Source of the DNA: a virus
DNA: 38,743 nucleotides
Strand: one strand, 5' to 3'
Virus record (IMG/VR): IMGVR_UViG_3300022918_000024
Span: 1 to 38,743 of that record
The notes beneath the pieces were generated by a model, which worked only from the letters and a program-made list of their open reading frames with translations, was not told the DNA's origin and ran no database searches. The translations under genes and the position numbers were made by a program. This document shows positions 13,219-21,533 of this stretch, one piece after another; the stretch's first letter is position 1; each line of letters starts with the position of its first letter.

Positions 13219-15554
13219 TGGCTATCAAGATAAAGCATCCCAAGACAAACACAGTTCCAGCATGGACACAGACTGATCTTGATGCCGCAATTGCCGCAGG
13301 AACCGTGCCTCCGGGTACGTTGTTATCCGGTTTTGTTGTATCCACTGACTGGAACGCTGACCACACTGTTGATGCAACAGGTGTCCCAGATGGCTATGTT
13401 ATCATAGCAAATGGTGGAGCGGCTGATTGGGCACCTCCCTCTGCTGGTTCTGGGACAGTCACTTCTGTATCTGTAACAACTGCCAACGGTGTGTCAGGGA
13501 GTGTTGCTAACCCCACATCAACACCCGCCATCACATTAACATTAGGTGCTATCACGCCAACCACTGTTGTTGCATCGGGCAATATTCAGGGATTAAACCT
13601 TGTCTCCCAAGCAACCATTGCTGCTAGTAACACCGTTACGACAACACGCAATAACCTTGCTACCACGTCCGTGGATGGTTTTATTGAGACAAACATTACA
13701 GCAGCAACAGCTGGTGTTCCTGTTCAATATTCCCCACGCTTGCGTATGTCTGGTACAGCGTGGAACACCACGAGTTCAGCGTCCAATACATCCGACTGGA
13801 TCATTGAGAACCGTCCAGTATCAGGTGCAGCGCCATCATCGAACTTTAACTTCGGTCATAGCCTTAATGGTGGCGCTTTTGCAACTGTTATGACGCTGTC
13901 ATCGGGTGGTGCCTTATCGGGTATGAACACCATTAACTCTGTCAGCACCATTACAACAGGTGGTCGTCTGCAGGCCACGGCTGCTGGCATTAACAATGCT
14001 TTGAGCTTAAATGGTAGCCTGATCCAGACCAATACATCACATTTCGAGAATGATGTTGCAACGGCTGCGTCTGGTACGGTTGCCAACCAAGCTACCATTG
14101 GCTTCGGGAATGCGATATTAACCGCCAACAATACAGGCGTTACATACACCAATGTATCAACTGTCTATATCAACGGTCCACCCGTTGCGAGTACCAACGT
14201 AACAATTACGAATGCCTATTCGTTAAATGTTAACAGTGGTAACAGTCGTTTTGGTGGTAACATTACAGCAACTGGCGCTATCACAGCGGCAAGCTTTAAC
14301 GGCGTTGCACAGCCCGTGTCTGGTTCAGGTGCGGGGACGCGTGTTGCTTTCTGGTCTACATCAACAGACCTTTCAAGCAACCCCAACTTATATTGGGATA
14401 ATGTAAATAACCGTCTTGGTGTTGGTACACCTGTTACACCACAGGCATTGACAGTTAATGGTAGCATTGTTCAACCCTATGACGATGTTTATTATGCTAT
14501 AGGTAACAATGGCGACATTGGTCTGACAAAGAAACTAGGCGGACCGGGTTTCTTTGCCTGTGGATCGTCTGGTACGTTTGAGATAAAAAGATCAAGTGGT
14601 TTAACGATTGATCCTTCCAATACTTTCGCTCCTATATTTTCAATAGATCTAAATGGCACCACTTTCACGAGTGGTGGCTTTATGGGTGGTGGGGATAATA
14701 CAGGCTTTACGCTTGGCAATAAGAACCTTGGTATCATCAAGAAGTCAGGTGATAGCGAAGTTATCGCCTTTGGTTCTGGCGCCAATTGCCGTATCGGAGA
14801 ATGGTCTACCAGTAATTTCACTGGTTCAAATATTAGCACAGGTACATTTACGGAATATTTCCGTGTTGCGAGTGGTGGGGCAATCAGCGCCACGTCCTTA
14901 GCGGGTACTGGCACGCGCATGGTTGTTGCTTCGTCAACTGGTGCCTTGAGTACACAGACTATTCCAAGTAGCGGTACTGTTAATAACTTCAACACCACCA
15001 AGAACGATCAAACACCAGCTTCTGGCTCGACATATGGGACATTAGCTGGCTCGGTAAATGGATCGAACACGGTCTTTACTGTATCGAATGGCTCGTATGT
15101 TGCAGGTTCTTTGAAGGTTGTCTTGAATGGTCAGGATCAAAGCCAAGGTGCGTCCTATGATTTCGTTGAGACAACTCCGGCTTCGGGTACATTTACTTTC
15201 AATGTAGCACCGCCAACAGGTTCTATTGTTCAAGCGTCCTATGTGACGTCTAACACAGGCATGATGACCTCGCCTATCCGTGTAGTAACGGCTTCAGGTG
15301 CAGTTTCTGTCACATCGGCGGATGGTACAGTGATTATTAATAAAACAACAGGCGCTGCTACGGCTGTGAGCTTGGCAACACCACAGGTAGGACAAACATA
15401 CATCATCAAGGATGGTAAGGGTGACGCGAACGTGAATAACATCACGATAACGCCAGCCTCTGGCCTGATTGATGGATCAGCAACCTACGTTATATCAACT
15501 AACCGGGCATCTGTGACTATTCAGTATGACGGCAGCGCCTGGTGGGTACTGTAA
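13218..15554 (+). CDS. Large beta-rich fibre or head-appendage protein, 778 aa
   Basis: A Ser/Thr/Gly/Asn-rich protein with many short repeats of the type GTVTSVSV, SGNIQGLNL and NSGNSRFGGNITATGAI, typical of phage fibres and other trimeric beta-solenoid appendages. The start (MAIKIKHPKTNTVPAW) probably anchors it to the particle. The end (about 690-778, VGQTYIIKDGKGDANVNN ... YDGSAWWVL) is a domain often found at fibre C-termini. Its position between portal and scaffold, with three further beta proteins, is unlike a standard P22 tailspike locus and suggests a head-fibre or decoration role. Receptor binding is possible but unproven. Confidence 0.7.
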   Translation: MAIKIKHPKTNTVPAWTQTDLDAAIAAGTVPPGTLLSGFVVSTDWNADHTVDATGVPDGYVIIANGGAADWAPPSAGSGTVTSVSVTTANGVSGSVANPTSTPAITLTLGAITPTTVVASGNIQGLNLVSQATIAASNTVTTTRNNLATTSVDGFIETNITAATAGVPVQYSPRLRMSGTAWNTTSSASNTSDWIIENRPVSGAAPSSNFNFGHSLNGGAFATVMTLSSGGALSGMNTINSVSTITTGGRLQATAAGINNALSLNGSLIQTNTSHFENDVATAASGTVANQATIGFGNAILTANNTGVTYTNVSTVYINGPPVASTNVTITNAYSLNVNSGNSRFGGNITATGAITAASFNGVAQPVSGSGAGTRVAFWSTSTDLSSNPNLYWDNVNNRLGVGTPVTPQALTVNGSIVQPYDDVYYAIGNNGDIGLTKKLGGPGFFACGSSGTFEIKRSSGLTIDPSNTFAPIFSIDLNGTTFTSGGFMGGGDNTGFTLGNKNLGIIKKSGDSEVIAFGSGANCRIGEWSTSNFTGSNISTGTFTEYFRVASGGAISATSLAGTGTRMVVASSTGALSTQTIPSSGTVNNFNTTKNDQTPASGSTYGTLAGSVNGSNTVFTVSNGSYVAGSLKVVLNGQDQSQGASYDFVETTPASGTFTFNVAPPTGSIVQASYVTSNTGMMTSPIRVVTASGAVSVTSADGTVIINKTTGAATAVSLATPQVGQTYIIKDGKGDANVNNITITPASGLIDGSATYVISTNRASVTIQYDGSAWWVL

Positions 15555-15868
15555 TGGCTTATATACCAATTCCACAGAAATCATGGCAAAAGACTGTAAC
15601 AACTGGGTTCAATGAGACAATCCCGGATGGTATTACGATTGCTATTTTAAACAGTGCGATTGCATTGTTAGCCGGGACAATTGTTCTTCCCCCTAATCCA
15701 TTGGATGGACAGCCTTTAACTATCCTTGCCCAGCGTGGTATTGTTGCGGCTGTTGTCTCGCCCAACACTGGACAGTCTTATGCTGGCCCGGCATTGAGTG
15801 CAGCTGGCGTATGGGTTCCGATCAGATTAAAGTATTCCGGTATTAACTCTACGTGGTATCCTAATTAA
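15554..15868 (+). CDS. Small beta-rich head/fibre-associated protein, 104 aa
   Basis: The start at 15554 overlaps the upstream stop (TAATG). After MAYIPIPQKSWQKTV the chain has LPPNPLDGQPLTILAQRG and ends with IRLKYSGINSTWYPN. This matches the same fold type as the C-terminal domain of the 778-aa protein (GQxxxI...G, final aromatic strand). It is likely a stand-alone version of the appendage domain. Specific role unknown. Confidence 0.65.
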   Translation: MAYIPIPQKSWQKTVTTGFNETIPDGITIAILNSAIALLAGTIVLPPNPLDGQPLTILAQRGIVAAVVSPNTGQSYAGPALSAAGVWVPIRLKYSGINSTWYPN

Positions 15869-16272
15869 TGGCCCAAACCCGCACCCCAAAAGCACAGCTA
15901 GACACAACGCTTATTGATACATCAACGGCGCAAACGCTTACCACAAAGCGATTAAACCCGCGCATTAGCACCACGGCGTCAAGTTCAACACCAACGCCTA
16001 ACGCTGATACGGATGATATGTATACAGTTACAGCTTTGGCCGCTAATGCAACCTTTGGTGCGCCGACTGGTACGCCTGTTAATGGTCAGGCTATGATTAT
16101 ACGTGTCAAGGATAATGGGACAGCCAGAACGCTGGCTTTCAATGCGATCTATCGTGCGATTAGTGTTACCTTGCCGACTACGACTGTTATCAGCAAGACG
16201 ATCTATCTTGGCATGATTTACAACTCGAATGACACAAAATGGGATATTACTGGCTACAGTTTGGAGGCTTGA
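15868..16272 (+). CDS. Small beta-rich head/fibre-associated protein, 134 aa
   Basis: TAATG overlap with the previous gene. After a polar N-terminus, PNADTDDMYTVTALAANATFG leads into GTPVNGQAMIIRVKDNGTARTLAF and TVISKTIYLGMIYNSNDTKWDITGYS. This module is common in phage fibre and decoration proteins and parallels the GQ...KDG...W pattern in the neighbouring genes. Probably surface-exposed on the virion, possibly binding host or mucosal glycans. That is inference. Confidence 0.68.
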   Translation: MAQTRTPKAQLDTTLIDTSTAQTLTTKRLNPRISTTASSSTPTPNADTDDMYTVTALAANATFGAPTGTPVNGQAMIIRVKDNGTARTLAFNAIYRAISVTLPTTTVISKTIYLGMIYNSNDTKWDITGYSLEA

Positions 16273-16764
16273 GTGAGTTATTACCGCTTTCCCGGATTGT
16301 TGTTTAACAAGCCTGCTTCCAGTGGTGGTATTGGGATTGGATTATTTGAAGGTTTTGAAGTGTTCGCTGGTGGTGTTCCGACCACTCAGGCTTGGACACC
16401 AACTGGTTTCCCGGTTTTAACACAATCGACTTCTAATGTTACACAAGGCACATACAGCATGTCGTTTGATGCTGGTTTTAATGGGGTAAACATTAGAAAT
16501 ACAAACTTTCTTAATTTTTCTGCCATTACAAACATTCTTATGGATGTAAAACCATCTGGAGTATTTAATACAGCTATCACTTTATCTATTACAGATGGAA
16601 CAATAACAAATTCCGTAACAACAACCATATCAAGCGGAACTGCTACAACATTGACCTTGACACCTACAACTGTCAATAAAGCAGCTGCTAAAATAGCCAT
16701 TACATCTTATGACCCCGATGACAATACGCAAACATTTTACTGCGACAATCTACGTTGCACTTAA
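16273..16764 (+). CDS. Beta-sandwich virion protein, 163 aa (GTG start)
   Basis: The GTG at 16273 lies directly after the upstream TGA, with TTGGAGG as ribosome-binding site. The sequence from about residue 28 to 163 (FEGFEVFAGGV ... YSMSFDAGFNGVN ... AKIAITSYDPDDNTQTFYCDNLRCT) looks like a jelly-roll carbohydrate-binding-like domain: GFEVF start, a central SMSFD and a YCDNLR end. The fourth member of the appendage cluster. Ligand unknown. Confidence 0.62.
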   Translation: MSYYRFPGLLFNKPASSGGIGIGLFEGFEVFAGGVPTTQAWTPTGFPVLTQSTSNVTQGTYSMSFDAGFNGVNIRNTNFLNFSAITNILMDVKPSGVFNTAITLSITDGTITNSVTTTISSGTATTLTLTPTTVNKAAAKIAITSYDPDDNTQTFYCDNLRCT

Positions 16765-16785
16765 CAATAATCCAAGGAGTAAGTG

Positions 16786-17025
16786 ATGACTATCAAAGCC
16801 GAACGTATTGAATCTGAGTCCAGCACAGATGTTTACAAGCTGTTTGTCCCTCAATCTGCTGAAAAGATGGATGGCACCAAGGTTGAGATTAGCGTGTGCG
16901 AAACAGTTGATGTTAAAATGCTTGAGCTGCAACGTATGTATTTCATGGCTACTATTGAACGCGCACAGGAGGATCTGGAACAGGTTAACAAGAAACTCGC
17001 TGCCATTGAGGCTCTTGAGGGATAA
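16786..17025 (+). CDS. Hypothetical protein, 79 aa, coiled coil at C-terminus
   Basis: I chose ATG 16786 because AAGGAG is 6 bases upstream, rather than the GTG one codon earlier. A short beta-rich N-terminal half (YKLFVPQSAEKMDGTKVEISVCETVD) is followed by a helix (MLELQRMYFMATIERAQEDLEQVNKKLAAIEAL) of coiled-coil type. No family recognised. TAATG overlap with the next gene suggests coupled translation. Confidence 0.65.
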   Translation: MTIKAERIESESSTDVYKLFVPQSAEKMDGTKVEISVCETVDVKMLELQRMYFMATIERAQEDLEQVNKKLAAIEALEG

Positions 17026-17432
17026 TGTTCTCAGCTTTTCAACCCAATGCCTTTCAGTCTAGTGCATATCAGATTGTTTCGGTCTTTACGCCACCTGTGG
17101 TTGGTGGTGGGGGAAAAACAAGCCATGCCGCGTCTTATCACCTGTCCCGGCATGAATATGAAATTAAAGAATACAACCGTATTCAAGCTGAAAAGGTAGA
17201 TGCTGACAAACGTTTAGAGGCTAAAGAGGCTGAGATTACCGCATTGGAAGCGCGACGCCTGCAAATGGAAGCCTTGGCCGATATTGCGATGCAACAAGAG
17301 TTGATGGCTTTGTTCTTGGAAGCCCAGCGTTTGCAGGAAGAACGTCTCCAGTTAGAGGCGCAAATCCGGCGTTATATGATGGAGCAGGATGATATTATGG
17401 TCATTTTACTATCTTTGCCATTTTGTAGTTGA
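17025..17432 (+). CDS. Phage head-region protein with FQPNAFQ start, 135 aa
   Basis: It begins MFSAFQPNAFQSSAYQI, a motif found at the start of many phage proteins of unknown function near head genes. A glycine stretch follows, then a long charged helix from about residue 45 to 125 (NRIQAEKVDADKRLEAKEAEITALEARR...) predicted as coiled coil. It is followed by the second palindrome promoter. Function unknown, perhaps a head-assembly helper. Confidence 0.65.
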   Translation: MFSAFQPNAFQSSAYQIVSVFTPPVVGGGGKTSHAASYHLSRHEYEIKEYNRIQAEKVDADKRLEAKEAEITALEARRLQMEALADIAMQQELMALFLEAQRLQEERLQLEAQIRRYMMEQDDIMVILLSLPFCS

Positions 17433-17457
17433 CGGTACTCTGATACCGTGATATTGA
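17429..17457 (+). promoter_or_regulatory. Promoter with GGTA...TACC palindrome before scaffold/coat genes
   Basis: TTGACG (17429-17434), 17 bases, TATTGA (17452-17457, weak). It overlaps CGGTACTCTGATACCGT (17433-17449), identical to the palindrome before the portal gene but 2 bases closer to the -35. The palindrome is therefore conserved independently of the -35, as expected for a regulator site. Confidence 0.55.
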
Positions 17458-17489
17458 TTAATTATTCTGAACCTTGAAAGGTGTATCGA

Positions 17490-18356
17490 ATGACATTACC
17501 AGAACAATCCGGCGATTATTTTGCCGATGTATCTGCAAATTATACCCCGCCTGCCGATCCGGTGGAGACAGTTGAGGAAAAGCCTCCTGTCATTGAACCA
17601 GAAACGCAAGCACCGCCCGAAGGTGAAGCTGAAAAGCCCAAACCGGAGGATGATGGCAGTGACAAGGAAAAGCGTCCTGGTAGACGTGAACGTCAGATTG
17701 AACGAGAACGGCAAGAAAATCAGCGTTTACGCGCTGAATTAGATGCCCTCAGAAGTCAAGCTCCACCTTCACTAGATAAATCCAATACAGACACTGGTCC
17801 TAAAATAGAAGACTTTGCTGATGCTTTAGAATATGCAGAAGCCCGTGCTGAATGGAAAATGGAGCAAAAGCTCAAAGCCCGTGATGAAGCTCAGGTTCAA
17901 GCAATTCAACAAGCCAAACTTCAAGAATTAGTTGCCGATCATGAAGATCGTGAAATAGAATATGCGGAAACGGTTCCTGACTATGAAGAAAAGGTTACGT
18001 CCTTACTTAGAACTGGTCATGTAACACCTGAAATCCAAGTAGCTGTTTTACACTCTGAAATGAGTCCACAGATTGCCTATCATTTAGCTAATAACTATCA
18101 AAAAGCTGTTGAATTGGGCGTTGTTGGACAAAGCGATCTGGCTCAATTGCAAGCTTTGCAATCGAATCCACCCGCTTTCAAAATGGCAATTAAACAAATT
18201 GAAGCTTTCATCAAGTCAAACCCTATTGACACTGCGGTCAAGACGACAAAGGCCGCACCTCCTATTAATCCTGTAAAATCAACATCTGGCGGGTCTACAA
18301 AGGACCTTTCCACAATGAGTTTGCGGGAGCTTGATAAGGTGTGGAAACCCCTCTAA
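17490..18356 (+). CDS. Scaffolding-like protein, 288 aa
   Basis: It lies directly before the coat gene, as phage scaffolds do, and has the right make-up: an acidic, proline-rich, disordered N-terminus (residues 15-60), then a basic/charged coiled coil (GRRERQIERERQENQRLRAELDALR), more helix (FADALEYAEARAEWKMEQKLKARDEAQ) and a C-terminal DLSTMSLRELDKVWK helix-turn-helix, probably the coat-binding end. ATG at 17490, AAAGG upstream. It should guide coat assembly and leave the procapsid during packaging. The assignment rests on position and composition. Confidence 0.75.
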   Translation: MTLPEQSGDYFADVSANYTPPADPVETVEEKPPVIEPETQAPPEGEAEKPKPEDDGSDKEKRPGRRERQIERERQENQRLRAELDALRSQAPPSLDKSNTDTGPKIEDFADALEYAEARAEWKMEQKLKARDEAQVQAIQQAKLQELVADHEDREIEYAETVPDYEEKVTSLLRTGHVTPEIQVAVLHSEMSPQIAYHLANNYQKAVELGVVGQSDLAQLQALQSNPPAFKMAIKQIEAFIKSNPIDTAVKTTKAAPPINPVKSTSGGSTKDLSTMSLRELDKVWKPL

Positions 18357-18398
18357 ACGCCGCATCCCAAGACCTGTTTGCGGCGTTCCACAAACAGG
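18356..18398 (+). promoter_or_regulatory. Pseudoknot-like leader covering the coat-gene ribosome-binding site
   Basis: AACGCCG (18356-18362) pairs with CGGCGTT (18381-18387). CCTGTTTG (18373-18380) pairs with CAAACAGG (18391-18398). The arms interleave as in an H-type pseudoknot, although the 3-base last loop is tight, so they may instead be alternative hairpins. The second helix includes the GG of the GGAG Shine-Dalgarno (18397-18400). This could control coat synthesis. Confidence 0.5.
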
Positions 18399-18406
18399 AG
18401 ACTTAA

Positions 18407-19642
18407 GTGTCAAATAACTTTCCAATCAATACCCTTATCGCTAAACGGGCATTGATGATCCTGCGTAACTCTACGCCGATGATCGCCAATGTTAACCGTG
18501 ACTACCAGACCGACCTGAGCAATCAGCAAGCTCGTAATGGTGGTATTATCAACATCAAAAAACCACCGCGCTATAAAGGCCGTCGTGGTGAATTGATGAA
18601 GGTAGAATCAACTGTCATGCCAACAATCTCGACTCAGCTGCAACAAGCTGGTCAAGATGTTTCGTTCTCCCTGACCGATCTGCAATTATCGGCTGATGGC
18701 GTTCGTAACGGTGGTGCTGATATGTTCCTGAAGGCTGCTCTGGCGAGCGTTACCAGCCAGATCGAAGCTGATGGTACAGCTCTCTATCGCCAAGTGGCAA
18801 CGTCTGTTGGTTCCACATCTGTAGCCCCAACAACCACTACACCAATCTCACTGGCAAACGCTTACATTACCTCTGCTGGCTCCATGCCATCTCTGGATCG
18901 TGTAGCTTTGCTCGACCCGTTTGCTGATGCTGCTCTGGCTGATAGCTTGAAACTGGTATTCAACCCATCTTCCGAAATCTCAAACGCCTTCCTGAAAGGC
19001 CGTATGGGTAAAGGTTATGGCTTTGAATTCTTCGATGAAGCATTCATTCAGACCCACACAGCCGGCGTTTATGGCGGTACTCCGATTGTTACTACGGCAT
19101 CTGGTAACACCATTGTAACCTCAGGCTGGACCGCTGGTTCGATCCTGAACGCTGGTGATACCTTCACCCTTGCCAACGTGTTCACGATCAACCCACAGAC
19201 CCGTCAGTCCACTGGTAAATCAGCGTTCTTTGCTGTTGCCTCGACGGCTGTTGCAGATGGTTCCGGTAACATGATTATCACCACTGTCAGCCCGCTTGTT
19301 CCGGCAAACGTCACTGACAACCAGTTCGCTACTGTATCGACATTGCCAGCGGCTTCCGCTGCCTTGACCGTTACATCCGGTGCGTCTGGTGTTGCTTCCA
19401 AACAGTCTCTGCTGTTTGATCCGGGTGCATTTACGTTCGCGTGTGTACCAATGGCAACTGTTCCTGAAAAGGGCGTCATTTCTTCTGACACGGTTTCCGA
19501 TTCTGAATCGGGTCTGTCTCTGACAATGACACAGTTCTATGATGGCCCAACCAACCAGATCATGACACGTTTTGATGTGTTGTATGCATGGTTGGCGACC
19601 TATCCAGAATTGGCCGTTCGCTTCCAATCACCTGCTGCTTAA
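18407..19642 (+). CDS. Major capsid (coat) protein, P22 gp5-like, 411 aa (GTG start)
   Basis: Builds the icosahedral shell. The start (LIAKRALMILRNSTPMIANVNRDYQTD) and INIKKPPRYKGRRGELM resemble the N-arm and first strands of the P22 coat family, and the length is near P22 gp5 (430 aa). From about 215 to 345 a Ser/Thr/Val-rich stretch (GNTIVTSGWTAGSILNAGDTFTL ...) corresponds to the inserted beta domain of this family. The GTG at 18407 has CAGGAG six bases before it, partly locked in the leader structure. It follows the scaffold gene. Confidence 0.92.
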   Translation: MSNNFPINTLIAKRALMILRNSTPMIANVNRDYQTDLSNQQARNGGIINIKKPPRYKGRRGELMKVESTVMPTISTQLQQAGQDVSFSLTDLQLSADGVRNGGADMFLKAALASVTSQIEADGTALYRQVATSVGSTSVAPTTTTPISLANAYITSAGSMPSLDRVALLDPFADAALADSLKLVFNPSSEISNAFLKGRMGKGYGFEFFDEAFIQTHTAGVYGGTPIVTTASGNTIVTSGWTAGSILNAGDTFTLANVFTINPQTRQSTGKSAFFAVASTAVADGSGNMIITTVSPLVPANVTDNQFATVSTLPAASAALTVTSGASGVASKQSLLFDPGAFTFACVPMATVPEKGVISSDTVSDSESGLSLTMTQFYDGPTNQIMTRFDVLYAWLATYPELAVRFQSPAA

Positions 19643-19661
19643 TCTAAAGGAGATTTAGAAA

Positions 19662-20051
19662 ATGGCTAATGCTACAAACGCAAACAAAATTGGCAACCTG
19701 ATTAACAGTGCCAATCCATTGCCAGACGCTTCTGTCATCACCACGGCTGCAATTGCTACTGTTGCCGCTGCTGGTACGACACAAGCTACCGCAACCGCTA
19801 TCTCTGCCCAGCTTAATGTTATTACCAATAACACGGCTGCAAATGGTGTAATCTTGCCAATTGGTGTGCGCGGACAGGAAATCATTGTGTTTCCTCAACT
19901 CGCTACCAATGCTCCGAAAGTCTACCCTCCTGTGGGCGGTACGATCAACGGGACACCGGGACCCAATGCTATCAACGCAAGCGTTGCAGCGACTGCACAG
20001 GTCAAAACGGCTTACTATTGCATTGATGATACCGGTTTAAACTGGATTTAA
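19662..20051 (+). CDS. Small head protein after the coat gene, 129 aa
   Basis: AAAGGAGA precedes the ATG. An alanine/threonine-rich N-terminal 50 residues lead into NNTAANGVILPIGVRGQEIIVFPQLATNAPKVYPPVGGTING and a last YYCIDDTGLNWI. This beta module resembles the decoration/fibre modules at 15554-16272 and is found after phage coat genes. It is likely a capsid-decorating or cementing protein. That role comes from position and composition only. Confidence 0.65.
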   Translation: MANATNANKIGNLINSANPLPDASVITTAAIATVAAAGTTQATATAISAQLNVITNNTAANGVILPIGVRGQEIIVFPQLATNAPKVYPPVGGTINGTPGPNAINASVAATAQVKTAYYCIDDTGLNWI

Positions 20052-20058
20052 TGAACAC

Positions 20059-20082
20059 GGGAGGCTAAGAAATTGGCCTCCC
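20059..20082 (+). terminator. Terminator-like hairpin after the coat genes
   Basis: GGGAGGC (20059-20065) pairs with GCCTCCC (20076-20082), followed by ATTTACCCTTTT. The U-run is interrupted, so partial termination is likely. This would lower tail-gene expression relative to coat. Confidence 0.55.
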
Positions 20083-20104
20083 ATTTACCCTTTTGGAGTT
20101 AATC

Positions 20105-20419
20105 ATGTCAAAGAAAAATGATGAAAAAGAAGAGGTGAAGTTCGATGAAAATCGTCCGACACTCGAAACCAATGTTGCCACCAATGACGCTGTTCTGGCC
20201 CACAACTGGCAACCAAACAGCCCAGCTGTTGATCTGCGTTATTCAGGTGCTGAAAATGCAGTGAACACCGTTGCTGTTGCCGCTGCTTTGGAAGAAGTAA
20301 CTGAAGAAAAGAAAATAGCCAAGACCGTGAGCGAAGCTGAAATGGATCGCCGTAGCAAACTGGATGTATCCCATCCTGATTACCTGAATCCATCTCTTGG
20401 TCACGTAAAGGTTAAATAA
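20105..20419 (+). CDS. Hypothetical protein, 104 aa
   Basis: The ATG at 20105 is behind TTGGAG. The product is highly charged, starting MSKKNDEKEEVKFDENRP; it holds VATNDAVLAHNWQPNSPAVDLRYSG and ends DVSHPDYLNPSLGHVKVK. It is predicted mostly disordered with one helix (AVNTVAVAAALEEVTEEKK). Such short acidic proteins between coat and tail-accessory genes may be minor head parts. No family recognised. TAATG overlap with the next gene. Confidence 0.62.
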   Translation: MSKKNDEKEEVKFDENRPTLETNVATNDAVLAHNWQPNSPAVDLRYSGAENAVNTVAVAAALEEVTEEKKIAKTVSEAEMDRRSKLDVSHPDYLNPSLGHVKVK

Positions 20420-21213
20420 TGGCTGATACAGCACTCACAATTATCACGGACGCTCTCCTTGATCTTGGAGTGCTGGCAGAAGACGAAACCCCCTCTGCAT
20501 CACAAGTGCAGGGGGGATTGCGTAAACTGAATAACATGATTGATAGCTGGAATATCAGCAATCTCATGGTTTATGGCGCGACACCTATTACGCTGCCGTT
20601 GGTTGCCAATCAGGGTTCCTATACAATCGGACTTGGTGGCGATCTCAATATTCCACGTCCTGCTAACATTACTGCGGCTTTTATCCGTGATGTTACACAG
20701 GCCGGAAATAGCAGACAGGACATTCCTGTTTATATGTTCAACAATGAAGAATGGCAGAATGTTGCTTTTAAAGGGCAAACAGGGACATATCCTTATCAGG
20801 GTATTTGGGTTAATGAAACCTCTCCCTTGCTGACTGTTCATGTTACACCAATTCCCACAGGGTCTATTTATCAGTTGGTGTTGTGGGTTTCGGATATGAT
20901 TTCAAACCTGACCCAAAATGATGTTATTACCTTGGCACCGGGCTACAAACGGGCTTTGACTGCCAATCTTGCTGTTGAATGGGCTGGGTCATTTCAAGTA
21001 GAGGTTCCGGCTTCCGTTGCGGTTATTGCATCTTCATCGAAGGCGCAATTGAAAGCTAAAAACCTGCAGATCAATGAATTGAGATTGCCATGGGTTACAG
21101 GTGGCTATGGCTATTATGGTGCTGCATATCCCGGAGGTGGCGGTGTTGCTGTTGGACCCGGTGGGGATAATTTCTATTTTGTTGATAATGACGATTTTAT
21201 GTTTGTTGGATAG
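20419..21213 (+). CDS. Tail accessory factor, P22 gp4-like, 264 aa
   Basis: The start (MADTALTIITDALLDLGVLAEDETPSASQVQGGLRKLNNMIDSW) is the typical N-terminus of the P22 gp4-type head-completion family, which binds the portal after packaging and holds DNA in. The C-terminal third (about 190-264) has ALTANLAVEWAGSF and ends in a glycine/tyrosine-rich tail (GGYGYYGAAYPGGGGVAVGPGG). It is longer than P22 gp4 (166 aa). The gp10-like gene follows shortly, as in P22. Confidence 0.82.
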   Translation: MADTALTIITDALLDLGVLAEDETPSASQVQGGLRKLNNMIDSWNISNLMVYGATPITLPLVANQGSYTIGLGGDLNIPRPANITAAFIRDVTQAGNSRQDIPVYMFNNEEWQNVAFKGQTGTYPYQGIWVNETSPLLTVHVTPIPTGSIYQLVLWVSDMISNLTQNDVITLAPGYKRALTANLAVEWAGSFQVEVPASVAVIASSSKAQLKAKNLQINELRLPWVTGGYGYYGAAYPGGGGVAVGPGGDNFYFVDNDDFMFVG

Positions 21214-21223
21214 GTAATAGACA

Positions 21224-21532
21224 ATGGTTAACTCAACACTTTTGCAGAAAATTCAAGTCACATCTCTTTCGGATGGGGATTTCCTGTATGCCGTCCGTTC
21301 TCCTAATTCCAACCCTTACGATGCCAGAATCACCTTTTCAAACTTGAAAGCGGCTATCGGCACTTATTATGTGGCAAGTGATGCTGAGCGTGATGCCATA
21401 CAGGCTCTCTCACCCACAACCCCGAAGATCATTATTGTGAATAGTTCCGTCTCAAAAGGCGGTGTTCAGGTGCAATATAACTATAATTCAACAGGCAACC
21501 GTTATTGGGTTGCCAGTGTAGAGGATGTTTAG
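21224..21532 (+). CDS. Small tail-region protein, 102 aa
   Basis: The sequence STLLQKIQVTSLSDGDFLYAVRSPNSNPYDARITFSNLKAAIG resembles the short domain, often near phage tail or fibre genes, in which a DARITFSNLKA stretch follows a SDGDFLYA strand. The end is beta-rich (VQVQYNYNSTGNRYWVASVEDV). The gene overlaps the SGNH hydrolase start region. Probably an adaptor of the tail assembly; exact role unknown. Confidence 0.62.
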   Translation: MVNSTLLQKIQVTSLSDGDFLYAVRSPNSNPYDARITFSNLKAAIGTYYVASDAERDAIQALSPTTPKIIIVNSSVSKGGVQVQYNYNSTGNRYWVASVEDV

Positions 21533-21533
21533 A

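Noticed and set aside
14492-15001. 169-aa minus-strand frame under the fibre-like gene
   Set aside because: Valine/proline/leucine-rich shadow of a Thr/Gly-rich repetitive gene, with no ribosome-binding site.
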